60,414 bases of DNA from Clostridia bacterium (lineage in GTDB: Bacteria; Bacillota; Clostridia; Oscillospirales; Acutalibacteraceae), in assembly GCA_017434985.1 (NCBI GenBank), contig JAFSFY010000061.1, forward strand, positions 1 to 60,414, read 5' to 3'. Shown one piece after another: positions 25,644 to 33,312 of the stretch (within the stretch, counting starts at the first letter, position 1; the number at the start of each line of letters is the position of its first letter). Both the position numbers and the translations under genes were made by a program. The notes beneath the pieces are model-generated. The model was not told where the DNA came from and did no database searches. It saw only the letters and a list, made by a program, of their open reading frames with translations.

Positions 25644-26180
25644 TTAACGCTCCCCACAATAGCAGTGTTTGTATTCCTCAATGCAGTGTTTGATGATCTC
25701 AATGGCGGATTCGCGGCCGAGCACTTCTTTAACCACGGTTTTTTTGTTTTCCAACGACTTGTAAACCGTGAAGAAGTGTTGAATTTCGTCAAAGGTGTGC
25801 TTGGGCAATTCCGAAATATCTTGGTAACAAGACAGGGATGGATCGCGGAAGGGGACGGCGATGATCTTCTCGTCAATGGAATCTTCGTCGATCATCTTGA
25901 CCACGCCGATGGGGTAACACTGCACAAGCGTCATCGGGACGATGGATTCTTGACACATCACGAGCACGTCGAGCGGGTCGCCGTCGTCCGCATAGGTGCG
26001 CGGAATGAGACCGTAGTTGGCAGGGTAGTGCGTAGCGGTGTATAGCACACGGTCCAAACGCAGCAGACCGGTTTCTTTGTCCATTTCGTATTTGTTTTTT
26101 CCGCCTTTCGGAATCTCGATCACCGCGGTAAAATCCTCGGGTTGGATGCGATCGGGGGAAATGTCGTGCCAAATGTTCAT
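25644..26180 (-). CDS. ppa: Inorganic pyrophosphatase (family I)
   Basis: Soluble Mg-dependent enzyme hydrolysing pyrophosphate and so driving biosynthetic reactions forward. It has IPKGGKNKYEMD near the N-terminus, HYPANYGLIPRTYADDGDPLD with the signature aspartates (split over about residues 51-71), and 178 residues, the usual bacterial size. The ribosome binding site is GGGAGG. It is the first gene of the ppa-pncB operon and has a clear promoter. Confidence 0.96.
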   Translation of the reverse strand: MNIWHDISPDRIQPEDFTAVIEIPKGGKNKYEMDKETGLLRLDRVLYTATHYPANYGLIPRTYADDGDPLDVLVMCQESIVPMTLVQCYPIGVVKMIDEDSIDEKIIAVPFRDPSLSCYQDISELPKHTFDEIQHFFTVYKSLENKKTVVKEVLGRESAIEIIKHCIEEYKHCYCGER

Positions 26181-26210
26181 AAGTGGCCTCCCAAAGAAAG
26201 TATTTTTGTT

Positions 26211-26239
26211 ATTATATACAATTGTGCGCCAAAACGCAA
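26211..26239 (-). promoter_or_regulatory. ppa-pncB promoter
   Basis: On the minus strand TTGCGT (26234-26239), 17 nt, TATAAT (26211-26216), about 30 nt before the ppa start. Confidence 0.7.
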
Positions 26240-26246
26240 GAAAAAA

Positions 26247-26277
26247 TGAAAAAACCGGATGTCAAGACGACATCCGG
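26247..26277 (-). terminator. rpmB terminator
   Basis: CCGGATGTC/GACATCCGG stem (26255-26263 with 26269-26277) with a T-run on the minus strand. Confidence 0.88.
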
Positions 26278-26302
26278 CCGTTTTTCAGCATACGTTAACG
26301 AA

Positions 26303-26491
26303 TCAGATCGCGCGAGTAACCTTACCCGAACGCAGGCAACGGGTGCAGGCGTAAACCTTTTTGGGGGAGCCGTTGACCACTGCCTTCACGCGTTTGATGT
26401 TGGGACGCCAAGCGCGGTTGGAACGTCTGTGGGAGTGGGACACCTGGATACCGAACGTAACAGATTTGCCGCAGAATTCACATTTTGCCAT
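26303..26491 (-). CDS. rpmB: Ribosomal protein L28
   Basis: A 62-residue large-subunit ribosomal protein. CEFCGK near the N-terminus and CTRCLRSG near the C-terminus form the four-cysteine zinc-binding version of L28, rather than the zinc-free paralog some bacteria induce under zinc limitation. SHSHRRSNRAWRPN is the conserved RNA-binding segment. A near-perfect AAAGGAGGTG lies before the ATG. It is monocistronic, with its own promoter and terminator. Confidence 0.97.
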   Translation of the reverse strand: MAKCEFCGKSVTFGIQVSHSHRRSNRAWRPNIKRVKAVVNGSPKKVYACTRCLRSGKVTRAI

Positions 26492-26556
26492 TTTGCTGCA
26501 CCTCCTTTAGGTAGTTCATCGACGGAATTTGCCGTCAATTTCAAAGCAACAGAAGT

Positions 26557-26585
26557 ATATTAGCAGATTTGTTTGTGAAAAGCAA
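26557..26585 (-). promoter_or_regulatory. rpmB promoter
   Basis: On the minus strand TTGCTT (26580-26585), 17 nt, TAATAT (26557-26562). The leader of about 60 nt contains a weak GACGG/CCGTC hairpin. Confidence 0.6.
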
Positions 26586-26644
26586 GTGTTTTTTGCAAAG
26601 TTATGAAATTTTTTTGAAAAGTTTGAGAAGTGTGCCGTTTTTCC

Positions 26645-26673
26645 TTGTAATTTTTAAGGTTTCGCGCTATACT
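26645..26673 (+). promoter_or_regulatory. Promoter of the M50-scpAB operon
   Basis: TTGTAA (26645-26650), 17 nt, TATACT (26668-26673). It lies downstream of the longest open frame start at 26569 and therefore supports GTG 26716 as the real start of the next gene. Confidence 0.7.
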
Positions 26674-26715
26674 ACATTATGGAAATTTATTGAATTATCG
26701 GGAGGCGACAGCGCC

Positions 26716-27381
26716 GTGCTTCAAACGTTACTTAATTCCAAGGGAAATCTCTCGTTTTGGGACTTGCTGCTGATGTTTTTCAGTTATGCGGTTTTTATTT
26801 TGGTGATCATTCCCGTGCACGATCTGGTGAAAGCGTTTGTTGCCGACAAGTTGGGAGATCATACTCCGCGTTGGCACGGTTGCTTGCGCTTTGATCCCTT
26901 TTCCCGCTTGGATTTGTTCGGCACGCTGATGCTTGTTTTGTTTGGGTTCGGTTTCTCCCGCCCCATGCCGATCAACCCGCGCAATTTTCGCAATCCTCGC
27001 CGCGACCTGGCGCTCACGGCACTGGCAGGGCCGGTTTCCTACGCGCTGATGGCGGCGCTGTCGATCGCGCTGTTTCGCATTCTCACGTTGTTGCCGCTTT
27101 CGGCTGAGGTGTTGGCCATTGCCTACGTTGTGCTGATTGACGTGTTTGCCACGCTCAGTGCCGGCTTGGCGGTGTTCACCATTCTTCCCATTCCGCCGAT
27201 GGACGGATGGCGCGTGTTGTCTTTTTTCTTGCCCGATCGGTGGGTAGATGCGGCGGAGCGGTATTCGCAGTATATTTCGATGGGGTTGCTCTTGTTGTTG
27301 TTCACCAACGTGTTGGATCTGCCGCTGTTTGTGTTGCGTAGCGGATTGTTGAACGTGTTGTTTAAAATCTTTGGCTTTTAA
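26716..27381 (+). CDS. Site-2-protease-like (M50) membrane protein with degenerate active site
   Basis: A 221-residue polytopic membrane protein of the M50 family. The family skeleton is clear: a first membrane helix ending in VHDLVKAFVADKLGD, then FDPFSRLDLFGTL, PMPINPRNFRNPRRD, LTALAGPVSYAL, and LPIPPMDGWRVL near residue 162. However, the zinc motif HExxH reads H35-D36-L-V-K39, so the catalytic Glu is Asp and the second His is Lys. It is probably not an active protease. Translation from GTG 26716 is supported by GGGAGG upstream and by the promoter position. It is 12 nt before scpA, a common neighbour of such proteins in Clostridia. Confidence 0.85.
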   Translation: MLQTLLNSKGNLSFWDLLLMFFSYAVFILVIIPVHDLVKAFVADKLGDHTPRWHGCLRFDPFSRLDLFGTLMLVLFGFGFSRPMPINPRNFRNPRRDLALTALAGPVSYALMAALSIALFRILTLLPLSAEVLAIAYVVLIDVFATLSAGLAVFTILPIPPMDGWRVLSFFLPDRWVDAAERYSQYISMGLLLLLFTNVLDLPLFVLRSGLLNVLFKIFGF

Positions 27382-27393
27382 GGATGTAGATGT

Positions 27394-28119
27394 ATGGAAA
27401 TTTCGTACAAGCTGCCCGATTTTGAAGGGCCGCTCGATCTGCTGTTGCATTTGGTGCAAAAGCACAAATTGAATATTTACGACATTCCCATTCACGAGTT
27501 GTTGGAGCAGTATATGACCACCATTCGGGAGATGCAGGCGCTGGATATGGACGTGGCGACCGAATTTCTCGATATGGCCGCTCGTCTGGTGCAGATCAAA
27601 TCGGCGATGTTGTTGCCCAAGCACGAAGAAGCCGAGGAGATGAAGCAACAACTCACGGGCGAACTCATTGAGTACCAACTGTGCCGTGAGGCGGCGGAGC
27701 GGATGCGTCGGCAACACATCGGCGGCGATCTGTTCGTGCGTGAGCCGACCGAGGTGGAACCCGATTATACCTATCGTCGCGTACATCGCAGTACCGAATT
27801 GTTGGAAGCGTACTTGTCTGCCGCAGGACGCTCGGCACGAAAATTGCCGCCGTCACCGCAGGTGTTCCACAACATTGTGGCACGCAAGATCGTGTCGGTT
27901 TCGTCGAAAATTCTGTTCGTGTTGCGCCGTTTGCGCCGCGGACAAGCCGTTACCTATACGTCGCTGTACGAAAACGCACAAACCAAATCGGAATTGGTGG
28001 CAACGTTTTTGGCGGTACTCGAACTTATTAAGGGCAAACGCATCGCCGTGGAAGGCGAAGGCGAACGCCAAAAAGTAACCTTGTTGAAACGAAAGGGAGG
28101 GGAACCCGATGGAAATTAA
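27394..28119 (+). CDS. scpA: Segregation and condensation protein A
   Basis: Kleisin subunit of the SMC-ScpAB condensin that compacts and separates chromosomes. The N-terminal YKLPDFEGPLDLLLHLV binds the SMC neck, and the C-terminal winged helix binds the SMC head. The length of 241 residues is normal. Its last 11 nt overlap scpB, so the two partners are translationally coupled. Confidence 0.96.
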   Translation: MEISYKLPDFEGPLDLLLHLVQKHKLNIYDIPIHELLEQYMTTIREMQALDMDVATEFLDMAARLVQIKSAMLLPKHEEAEEMKQQLTGELIEYQLCREAAERMRRQHIGGDLFVREPTEVEPDYTYRRVHRSTELLEAYLSAAGRSARKLPPSPQVFHNIVARKIVSVSSKILFVLRRLRRGQAVTYTSLYENAQTKSELVATFLAVLELIKGKRIAVEGEGERQKVTLLKRKGGEPDGN

Positions 28120-28699
28120 GGAATATCGTGCCGCCATTGAGGCGATCTTGTTTGCCAGCGGCGAACCCGTTTCGGTTGCTCGTTTGAGCGAAGTGTTGGA
28201 ACTTGACCGTGAAAACGTTGTTCGTTTTGCGGACGACCTGATGAACGAGATCAATATGCGCGACGGTGGCATTCGTATGCTCACGTTGGACGACCAATAT
28301 CAGTTGTGCACGCGCAAAGAATATGCCGATTACGTGCGTCGAGCGCTGGATATGCGGCGCAACACGCCGCTTTCACAAGCGGCGATGGAGGTGCTTGCCA
28401 TCGTGGCCTACAATCAACCCGTCACCAAAGCCTTTATTGAACAGGTGCGCGGCGTGGACTGCGTGGCGGTTATTCAGGGCCTTATGCAGAAAAACCTGAT
28501 TGAAGAAAAAGGGCGTTTGGAATTGCCCGGCCGCCCGCTCTTGTACGGGACAACTCCCGTGTTTTTACGGTCGTTCGGCATTTCCAAATTGACGGAATTG
28601 CCGCCGCTTCCCCAAAAAGAGGAAGACGCGCGGATGGTGGAAACGACGCTCGAAGATGTGATCAAACAAGCGGAAACGGCCGCACAAGAAGCACAGTAA
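28109..28699 (+). CDS. scpB: Segregation and condensation protein B
   Basis: Dimeric winged-helix partner of ScpA in the condensin complex. Family segments include EAILFASGEPVS at the N-terminus and TPLSQAAMEVLAIVAYNQPVTK followed by IEQVRGVDC in the middle (about residues 85-115). The length is 196 residues. It begins within the end of scpA. The C-terminal 30 residues are acidic and probably flexible. Confidence 0.96.
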   Translation: MEIKEYRAAIEAILFASGEPVSVARLSEVLELDRENVVRFADDLMNEINMRDGGIRMLTLDDQYQLCTRKEYADYVRRALDMRRNTPLSQAAMEVLAIVAYNQPVTKAFIEQVRGVDCVAVIQGLMQKNLIEEKGRLELPGRPLLYGTTPVFLRSFGISKLTELPPLPQKEEDARMVETTLEDVIKQAETAAQEAQ

Positions 28700-28713
28700 C
28701 GGAGGAGAACGGT

Positions 28714-29088
28714 ATGGAAAACAAAGTGAAAGAACTGCTCGGTGTATCCATTGAAAAAATTCGCGAATGTGTGGACGTCAGTACGGTTATCGGCGATCCG
28801 ATTGCGGTACCCAACGGCACGGTGCTCATTCCCGTTTCCAAAGTGACGTACGGTTTTGCGAGCGGTGGTTCCGATCTGCCGAACAAAAACGCGCAGGAAT
28901 TGTTTGGCGGCGCCGGCGGTGCAGGTATCAATATCACCCCCATTGCGTTTATCGTATGTGAGCAAAACAACGTGCGTGTGTTGCCGATGGTGTCCACGCC
29001 TGATACGATCAATCAAATGGCGAATATGGTGCCGGATGTGATAGGCAAGATCACCGGGTTGATCGCGTCCAAAAAAGAAAAACAATAA
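28714..29088 (+). CDS. GerW/YtfJ family protein
   Basis: A 124-residue member of the YtfJ (GerW) family, known in Bacillus as a spore protein needed for germination and widespread in Clostridia. The conserved core runs through VIGDPIAVPNGTVLIPVSKV and TYGFASGGSD, then a Gly-rich loop (LFGGAGGAGI) and ITPIAFIV. GGAGG-type ribosome binding site. It sits between scpB and a DacF-type carboxypeptidase, a neighbourhood also seen in spore formers, which suggests that the host lineage sporulates or recently did. Confidence 0.9.
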   Translation: MENKVKELLGVSIEKIRECVDVSTVIGDPIAVPNGTVLIPVSKVTYGFASGGSDLPNKNAQELFGGAGGAGINITPIAFIVCEQNNVRVLPMVSTPDTINQMANMVPDVIGKITGLIASKKEKQ

Positions 29089-29139
29089 TCTCATTTTCCG
29101 CCTTTTTATTGCATAGGGTGCAGTAAAGAGGTGGAATTT

Positions 29140-30270
29140 ATGTGGAAACGGATCCTGCTGTCGTTGACGGTAATTGCGTGGCTATGGTTGCCAACGGCTG
29201 TTTCGGCGGCGAAACCGACGACGATTTCGTCGTTTTCGGCGGTGTTGTACGAGCCGGTGTCGGGTCGCTTTTTGTACGAAAAAGCGGCGGATGCGCCGCG
29301 CCCGATGGCCAGCACGACCAAATTGATGACCGCGCTTGTGGCGGCAGAACAGTTGCCCTTCGACCGTGTGGTGACCGTGCCGCCCGAAGCGGTGCTGGTG
29401 GAGGGGTCGTCGATGGGCCTTCGTGCCGACGAACGATTGTCTGTACGCGATTTGATGGCAGGATTGTTGCTTTCTTCGGGCAACGATGCCGCCAACACGT
29501 TGGCGGTGTTGTCCTGCGGTTCTCTTTCGGCTTTTGCCGAGCGTATGAACCAAAAAGCGGCGGCACTCGGTATGAAAAACACCCTCTTCGTCACCCCCTC
29601 CGGCTTGGATGAGGGGGACCATCATTCCACGGCACGGGATATGGCGTTGCTTGGTGCGGCGGTGCTGCAAAACGAACAGGTGGCACAGCTTTGTGCTTCT
29701 CGCACGGCAGTAATTCACAAAGGAGACCCCGAACAGGCGATTACGCTGTACAACCACAATCGGCTGCTCCGGTTGTATCCCGATAGCATCGGTCTCAAGA
29801 CGGGGTACACCGTCAAATCGGGAAAATGTTTGGTTTCGGCGGCTCGCCGAAACGGGGTCACGTTGGTGGCGGTCACGCTCAACGGCGGGGACTATTGGAA
29901 CGATCATATCGCGCTGTATGAATATGGATTTTCCGTAACCTCCTCGGTAACGCCCGCAGTTCCCGAGTTGCCGTTTTTGGCGGTAGCGGGCGGTGAGAAA
30001 ACGCGTGTGGCACTGACCGCCGAATCCCCCTCGCCGACGGTGTTGCTTGATGGGGAAGAAGTCTCTTGTTGCGTGCAACTCCCCTCGTTCGCGTGGGCGC
30101 CGCTTACACAAGGCGATGCGGTGGGAACGCTTACCTACACGGTGGGGGACCGTGTGATTCAAACGATGGATATTACGGTGGCCGAATCGGTTGCGGCGCG
30201 GCCGCCGCAGACAGGAATACAAAAGTGGACAAAAGCCTTGCGGCGGTTGTTTGCAGAATGGTTGAGGTAA
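29140..30270 (+). CDS. D-alanyl-D-alanine carboxypeptidase (DacF/DacB-type, S11)
   Basis: A secreted penicillin-binding protein that trims the terminal D-Ala of peptidoglycan peptides. It has a signal peptide (MWKRILLSLTVIAWLWLPTAVSA), then the serine-protease motifs STTK (nucleophile Ser and Lys), SGN in LSSGNDAAN, and KTG in GLKTGYTVKSGK. After the catalytic domain comes a short beta-rich C-terminal domain, and the last 25 residues are basic and could lie against the membrane. ATG 29140 is chosen over a GTG three codons upstream because GAGGTG lies 7 nt before it. The length is 376 residues. Confidence 0.93.
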   Translation: MWKRILLSLTVIAWLWLPTAVSAAKPTTISSFSAVLYEPVSGRFLYEKAADAPRPMASTTKLMTALVAAEQLPFDRVVTVPPEAVLVEGSSMGLRADERLSVRDLMAGLLLSSGNDAANTLAVLSCGSLSAFAERMNQKAAALGMKNTLFVTPSGLDEGDHHSTARDMALLGAAVLQNEQVAQLCASRTAVIHKGDPEQAITLYNHNRLLRLYPDSIGLKTGYTVKSGKCLVSAARRNGVTLVAVTLNGGDYWNDHIALYEYGFSVTSSVTPAVPELPFLAVAGGEKTRVALTAESPSPTVLLDGEEVSCCVQLPSFAWAPLTQGDAVGTLTYTVGDRVIQTMDITVAESVAARPPQTGIQKWTKALRRLFAEWLR

Positions 30271-30275
30271 CGAAA

Positions 30276-31094
30276 ATGGCATTGGTCAGAATACAAAAAA
30301 TTTTATCGGACCGCGGTGTGGCTTCGCGCCGCAAAGCGGAAGAACTCATTGCGCAAGGTGTGGTCAAGGTCAACGGTCATCCCGCGCGCTTGGGGGATAA
30401 GGCGGATGATCGACGCGATCGTATCACGGTGCACGGCAAACTGATTGCCGGTGCGGAAAAACCGCTGTACTTGATGTTGCACAAACCGCGCGGATACATC
30501 ACCACGCTCAGTGATGAAAAAGGGCGCAAATGCGTGGCTGATCTGGTAGCGGATGCCGGTGCGCGCGTATTTCCCGTGGGACGGTTGGACAAAGATTCCG
30601 AAGGGCTTCTTTTGATGACCAACGACGGTGATTTTGCCAACGCGATGATGCACCCGACGGCGCATCTGCCCAAACGGTATCGTGTCACGGTGCGTGCGGA
30701 AGTGAAGGAGGAACAACTGCTGAAATTCCGCGAAGGTATGATGCTCGAAGGCAAAAAAACCTTACCCGCCGATGCAGACATTATTACCGCCACCCCCGCG
30801 AAAGACGAGGCGCCTCCCCGCACGGTGTTGGATATCGTGCTGTACGAGGGGCGTAACCGCCAAATTCGCAAAATGTGTGAGCAATTGGGGTTGGAAGTTA
30901 TTCGGTTAAAACGTGTGGCGATGGCCGACGTGAAACTCGGTATGTTGCCGGTCGGTCAATGGCGTCACCTCGACCCCAAAGAGGTGCGCGCGTTGGTGAT
31001 GGCGTCCAAGACGACGCAAAAAATCGCCGCGGATTACATTAAAAACGGAAGGGTGGAAACCAATGTTCGAAATACATCCCGCCGCCGCCGATAA
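30276..31094 (+). CDS. rluB: Ribosomal large-subunit pseudouridine synthase, RsuA/RluB family
   Basis: Isomerises a uridine of 23S rRNA to pseudouridine. An N-terminal S4 RNA-binding domain (RIQKILSDRGVASRRKAEEL) is followed by the catalytic domain with LHKPRGY, GRLDKDSEGLLLMTNDG (catalytic Asp) and EGRNRQIRKMCEQLG. ATG 30276 has GAGG 8 nt upstream and follows the dacF-type stop by 5 nt; an ATG six codons earlier is also possible. The length is 272 residues. The specific RluB assignment over RluE/F follows genomic context in Firmicutes and is less sure than the family. Confidence 0.88.
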   Translation: MALVRIQKILSDRGVASRRKAEELIAQGVVKVNGHPARLGDKADDRRDRITVHGKLIAGAEKPLYLMLHKPRGYITTLSDEKGRKCVADLVADAGARVFPVGRLDKDSEGLLLMTNDGDFANAMMHPTAHLPKRYRVTVRAEVKEEQLLKFREGMMLEGKKTLPADADIITATPAKDEAPPRTVLDIVLYEGRNRQIRKMCEQLGLEVIRLKRVAMADVKLGMLPVGQWRHLDPKEVRALVMASKTTQKIAADYIKNGRVETNVRNTSRRRR

Positions 31095-31434
31095 AGCGGC
31101 TGTACTGGCCGCACGCGAAGGCCTTGGCGGTCAAGTATCGGCGATGATCTTGTGGGACGGGGGAGAAGAGAGCGGCTACGCACTGTACGACCTGCAAACG
31201 GATACGGTCAACCTGCTTGTTTGTCGTTCGGCTGATGCCGATCTGCAAGAATGGCTTGTCCGTGCGGTGCTCAACGCGGCCGCCAACCGTAATGCCGTAA
31301 CGGCGGTTTGCTTTGACAAATCGCAGTTCCCGATTCTTGAAAAATTAGGTTTTTCTGTCGAAGACGGGTGCGCGTCGGTGAGTATTCCCGACGTTTTTAA
31401 TCGTCCTTGTGCCGGTTGCGCGGGCGGTTGCTGA
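31063..31434 (+). CDS. Small hypothetical protein with a cysteine-rich tail
   Basis: A 123-residue protein whose start overlaps the end of rluB by 32 nt, with GGGTGGA before the ATG. The second half (AVLNAAANRNAVTAVCFD, then FPILEKLGFSVEDG) looks like the C-terminal half of a GNAT acetyltransferase fold, but the acetyl-CoA loop is not visible. It ends in PCAGCAGGC, a CxxCxxxC motif that could bind metal or a cluster. The function is unknown. Confidence 0.7.
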   Translation: MFEIHPAAADKAAVLAAREGLGGQVSAMILWDGGEESGYALYDLQTDTVNLLVCRSADADLQEWLVRAVLNAAANRNAVTAVCFDKSQFPILEKLGFSVEDGCASVSIPDVFNRPCAGCAGGC

Positions 31435-31473
31435 AAAGTGCAAGAAAATCGTCCTCTTTTCACGTAAAATCTC

Positions 31474-31502
31474 TTGTAATTTATTAAAATTTACAGTATA
31501 AT
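31474..31502 (+). promoter_or_regulatory. Promoter of the carboxyltransferase cluster
   Basis: TTGTAA (31474-31479), 17 nt, TATAAT (31497-31502), about 64 nt before the first gene of the cluster. Confidence 0.75.
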
Positions 31503-31565
31503 TAAGATAATCATTACCATGGCGTAGGATGGCTTTTTCCAAACGTCTGTACGGAGGTTGAAACT

Positions 31566-32834
31566 ATGACTCAAAACGAAGCGGCGCGCACGCAGTTGAC
31601 CAAACTGTTTGACGCAGGCAGTTTCACGGAGATCGATCGCTTGATGCAAGACGGCGATGGTGCGGCATCGGTCGTGTGCGGCTACGGCCTTATCAACGAT
31701 GCGCCTGCTTATGCGTTTGCGCAGGATAAAACGGTATGCAGCGGTGCCGTCAGTGCGGTGTCGGCTGCCAAAATTCAAAAAGTATATCAGTTGGCGGCTC
31801 AAAACGGCGCCCCCGTTGTCGGCTTGTTCGACAGCAACGGTGTCCGTTTGGACGATGGGATCGCCGCTATGGATGCGGTGGCGCAGATCTTGTATGCCGC
31901 CAACGAACTGTCGGGTGTGGTTCCGCAAATCGCGGTGGTGACCGGTTCTTGTGTCGGTTCTGCGGCGATGATCGCGGCGGCGGCTGACGTGGTGATCGCG
32001 GCAGAAGACGCCGATTACTATCTCACGGCTGACGACGAAAGCAAAGCCGATGTGGTGGCGGCTACCGCGGACGAAGCGATCGAAAAAGCACGCTTGCTGC
32101 TCGATTATCTGCCCGCGAACAATTTGGCCGCGCCTGCGTTGTACGAAGCGGGACAAGCCGCGGCGGCGACGGCGGATAACGCCCTTGGCGTGGCGGAGGT
32201 GTTGGCGGATGTCGACTCGCTCTACGCCCTTTACCAAAACGAATTCGCCTTGACGGCGCTTGCGCGCGTCAATGGTTTTGCATGCGGCATCGTGGTGCTT
32301 GCCGAAGAAAAGATCGGTTGCTGTGCCGCTTCGCACGCGGCGCGCTTTGTGCGTTTCTGCGATGCGTTCTCGTTGCCCGTGATCACGGTGGTGGACGCCG
32401 CCGGGTTCTGTTGCCTTAAGAGCGCGGTCAAACTTGACCAAGCGTACGCCGAGGCGACTACGGGCAAAATCACCTTGATCGTCGGCAAAGCCTACGGTCC
32501 CGTATACATCGCCGTTGCCGGTAAGACTGCCGGTGCTGACGTGGTGCTCGCGTGGGATACCGCTTCCATCTCGGCGTTGGCTCCCGAAACGGCTGTTCCG
32601 TTGTTGTGGAGTGAGCGTTTGGCCGCGATGAGCGACCCTGCCAAAGAGCGTGATGCGTTGGTGGAAGAGTTCCGTGTGACCGAATGTGCGGCACAAAAAG
32701 CCGCGGCACAAGGTGCTGTGACCGACGTGATTGTGGCCGACGATACGCGCCGCTCGGTTGCCGCGTATATGGAAATGTTGCTCGGCAAACGTGTCAGCAA
32801 ACTTCCCAAAAAACATGCTAATATTCGTTTGTAA
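31566..32834 (+). CDS. Acyl-CoA carboxyltransferase subunit (MmdA/12S-like)
   Basis: A crotonase-fold carboxyltransferase of the family that includes methylmalonyl-CoA decarboxylase alpha, the 12S subunit of transcarboxylase and acetyl/propionyl-CoA carboxylase beta. Two related halves are visible: an N-terminal one with GAPVVGLFDSNGVRLDDGI and VVTGSCVGSAAMIAAAADVVI, and a C-terminal one with FCDAFSLPVITVVDAAGF and KITLIVGKAYGPVYIAVAGK. At 422 residues it is about 90 shorter than the usual 510-520, mostly through a short N-terminus. It starts the cluster with a biotin carrier and a 5S-like subunit. The acyl-CoA substrate is not certain. Confidence 0.82.
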   Translation: MTQNEAARTQLTKLFDAGSFTEIDRLMQDGDGAASVVCGYGLINDAPAYAFAQDKTVCSGAVSAVSAAKIQKVYQLAAQNGAPVVGLFDSNGVRLDDGIAAMDAVAQILYAANELSGVVPQIAVVTGSCVGSAAMIAAAADVVIAAEDADYYLTADDESKADVVAATADEAIEKARLLLDYLPANNLAAPALYEAGQAAAATADNALGVAEVLADVDSLYALYQNEFALTALARVNGFACGIVVLAEEKIGCCAASHAARFVRFCDAFSLPVITVVDAAGFCCLKSAVKLDQAYAEATTGKITLIVGKAYGPVYIAVAGKTAGADVVLAWDTASISALAPETAVPLLWSERLAAMSDPAKERDALVEEFRVTECAAQKAAAQGAVTDVIVADDTRRSVAAYMEMLLGKRVSKLPKKHANIRL

Positions 32835-32869
32835 TCAAACGTCAAGGAAAGATAGAGAGGTAACATGAT

Positions 32870-33277
32870 ATGAAAAGATTCAACATTACCGTTAACGGCA
32901 AAGCGTACGACGTGCAAGTAGAAGAAATCGGCGGTGCGGCTCCGGCTGCTGTCGCCGCTCCCGCACCTGCTCCGGCTCCCGTTGCAGCTGCACCCGCTCC
33001 GGCACCCGCTGCTGCTCCTGCCGAACAAGCCGCTCCTGCTGCGGCTCCGGCTCCTGCCGCCGGTGCAGAAACGGTTGCTGCCCCCATGCCCGGCACCATT
33101 GTGAACATCGTGGTGTCCGCCGGCCAATCGGTGAAAGAGGGCGACGTCCTGCTCATCCTCGAAGCGATGAAGATGGAAAACGAAATTATGGCTCCTCGCG
33201 ACGGTGTTGTCGCGGGTGTGCACGTCAATAAGGGCGATAGTGTGGATTCCGGTAAAGCCCTCGTATCGTTGCAATAA
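32870..33277 (+). CDS. Biotin carboxyl carrier protein
   Basis: A 135-residue carrier whose biotin is attached to the Lys of EAMKMEN (about residue 101). Before the biotinyl domain lies an Ala/Pro-rich flexible linker (residues about 23-62) that lets the arm swing between two active sites. The N-terminus FNITVNGKAYDVQVEE is typical of carriers of decarboxylases and transcarboxylases. It is located between the two carboxyltransferase genes it would connect. Confidence 0.94.
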   Translation: MKRFNITVNGKAYDVQVEEIGGAAPAAVAAPAPAPAPVAAAPAPAPAAAPAEQAAPAAAPAPAAGAETVAAPMPGTIVNIVVSAGQSVKEGDVLLILEAMKMENEIMAPRDGVVAGVHVNKGDSVDSGKALVSLQ

Positions 33278-33312
33278 TATCGGCGAATACTCGAAGGAAA
33301 GGAAGAATCACT

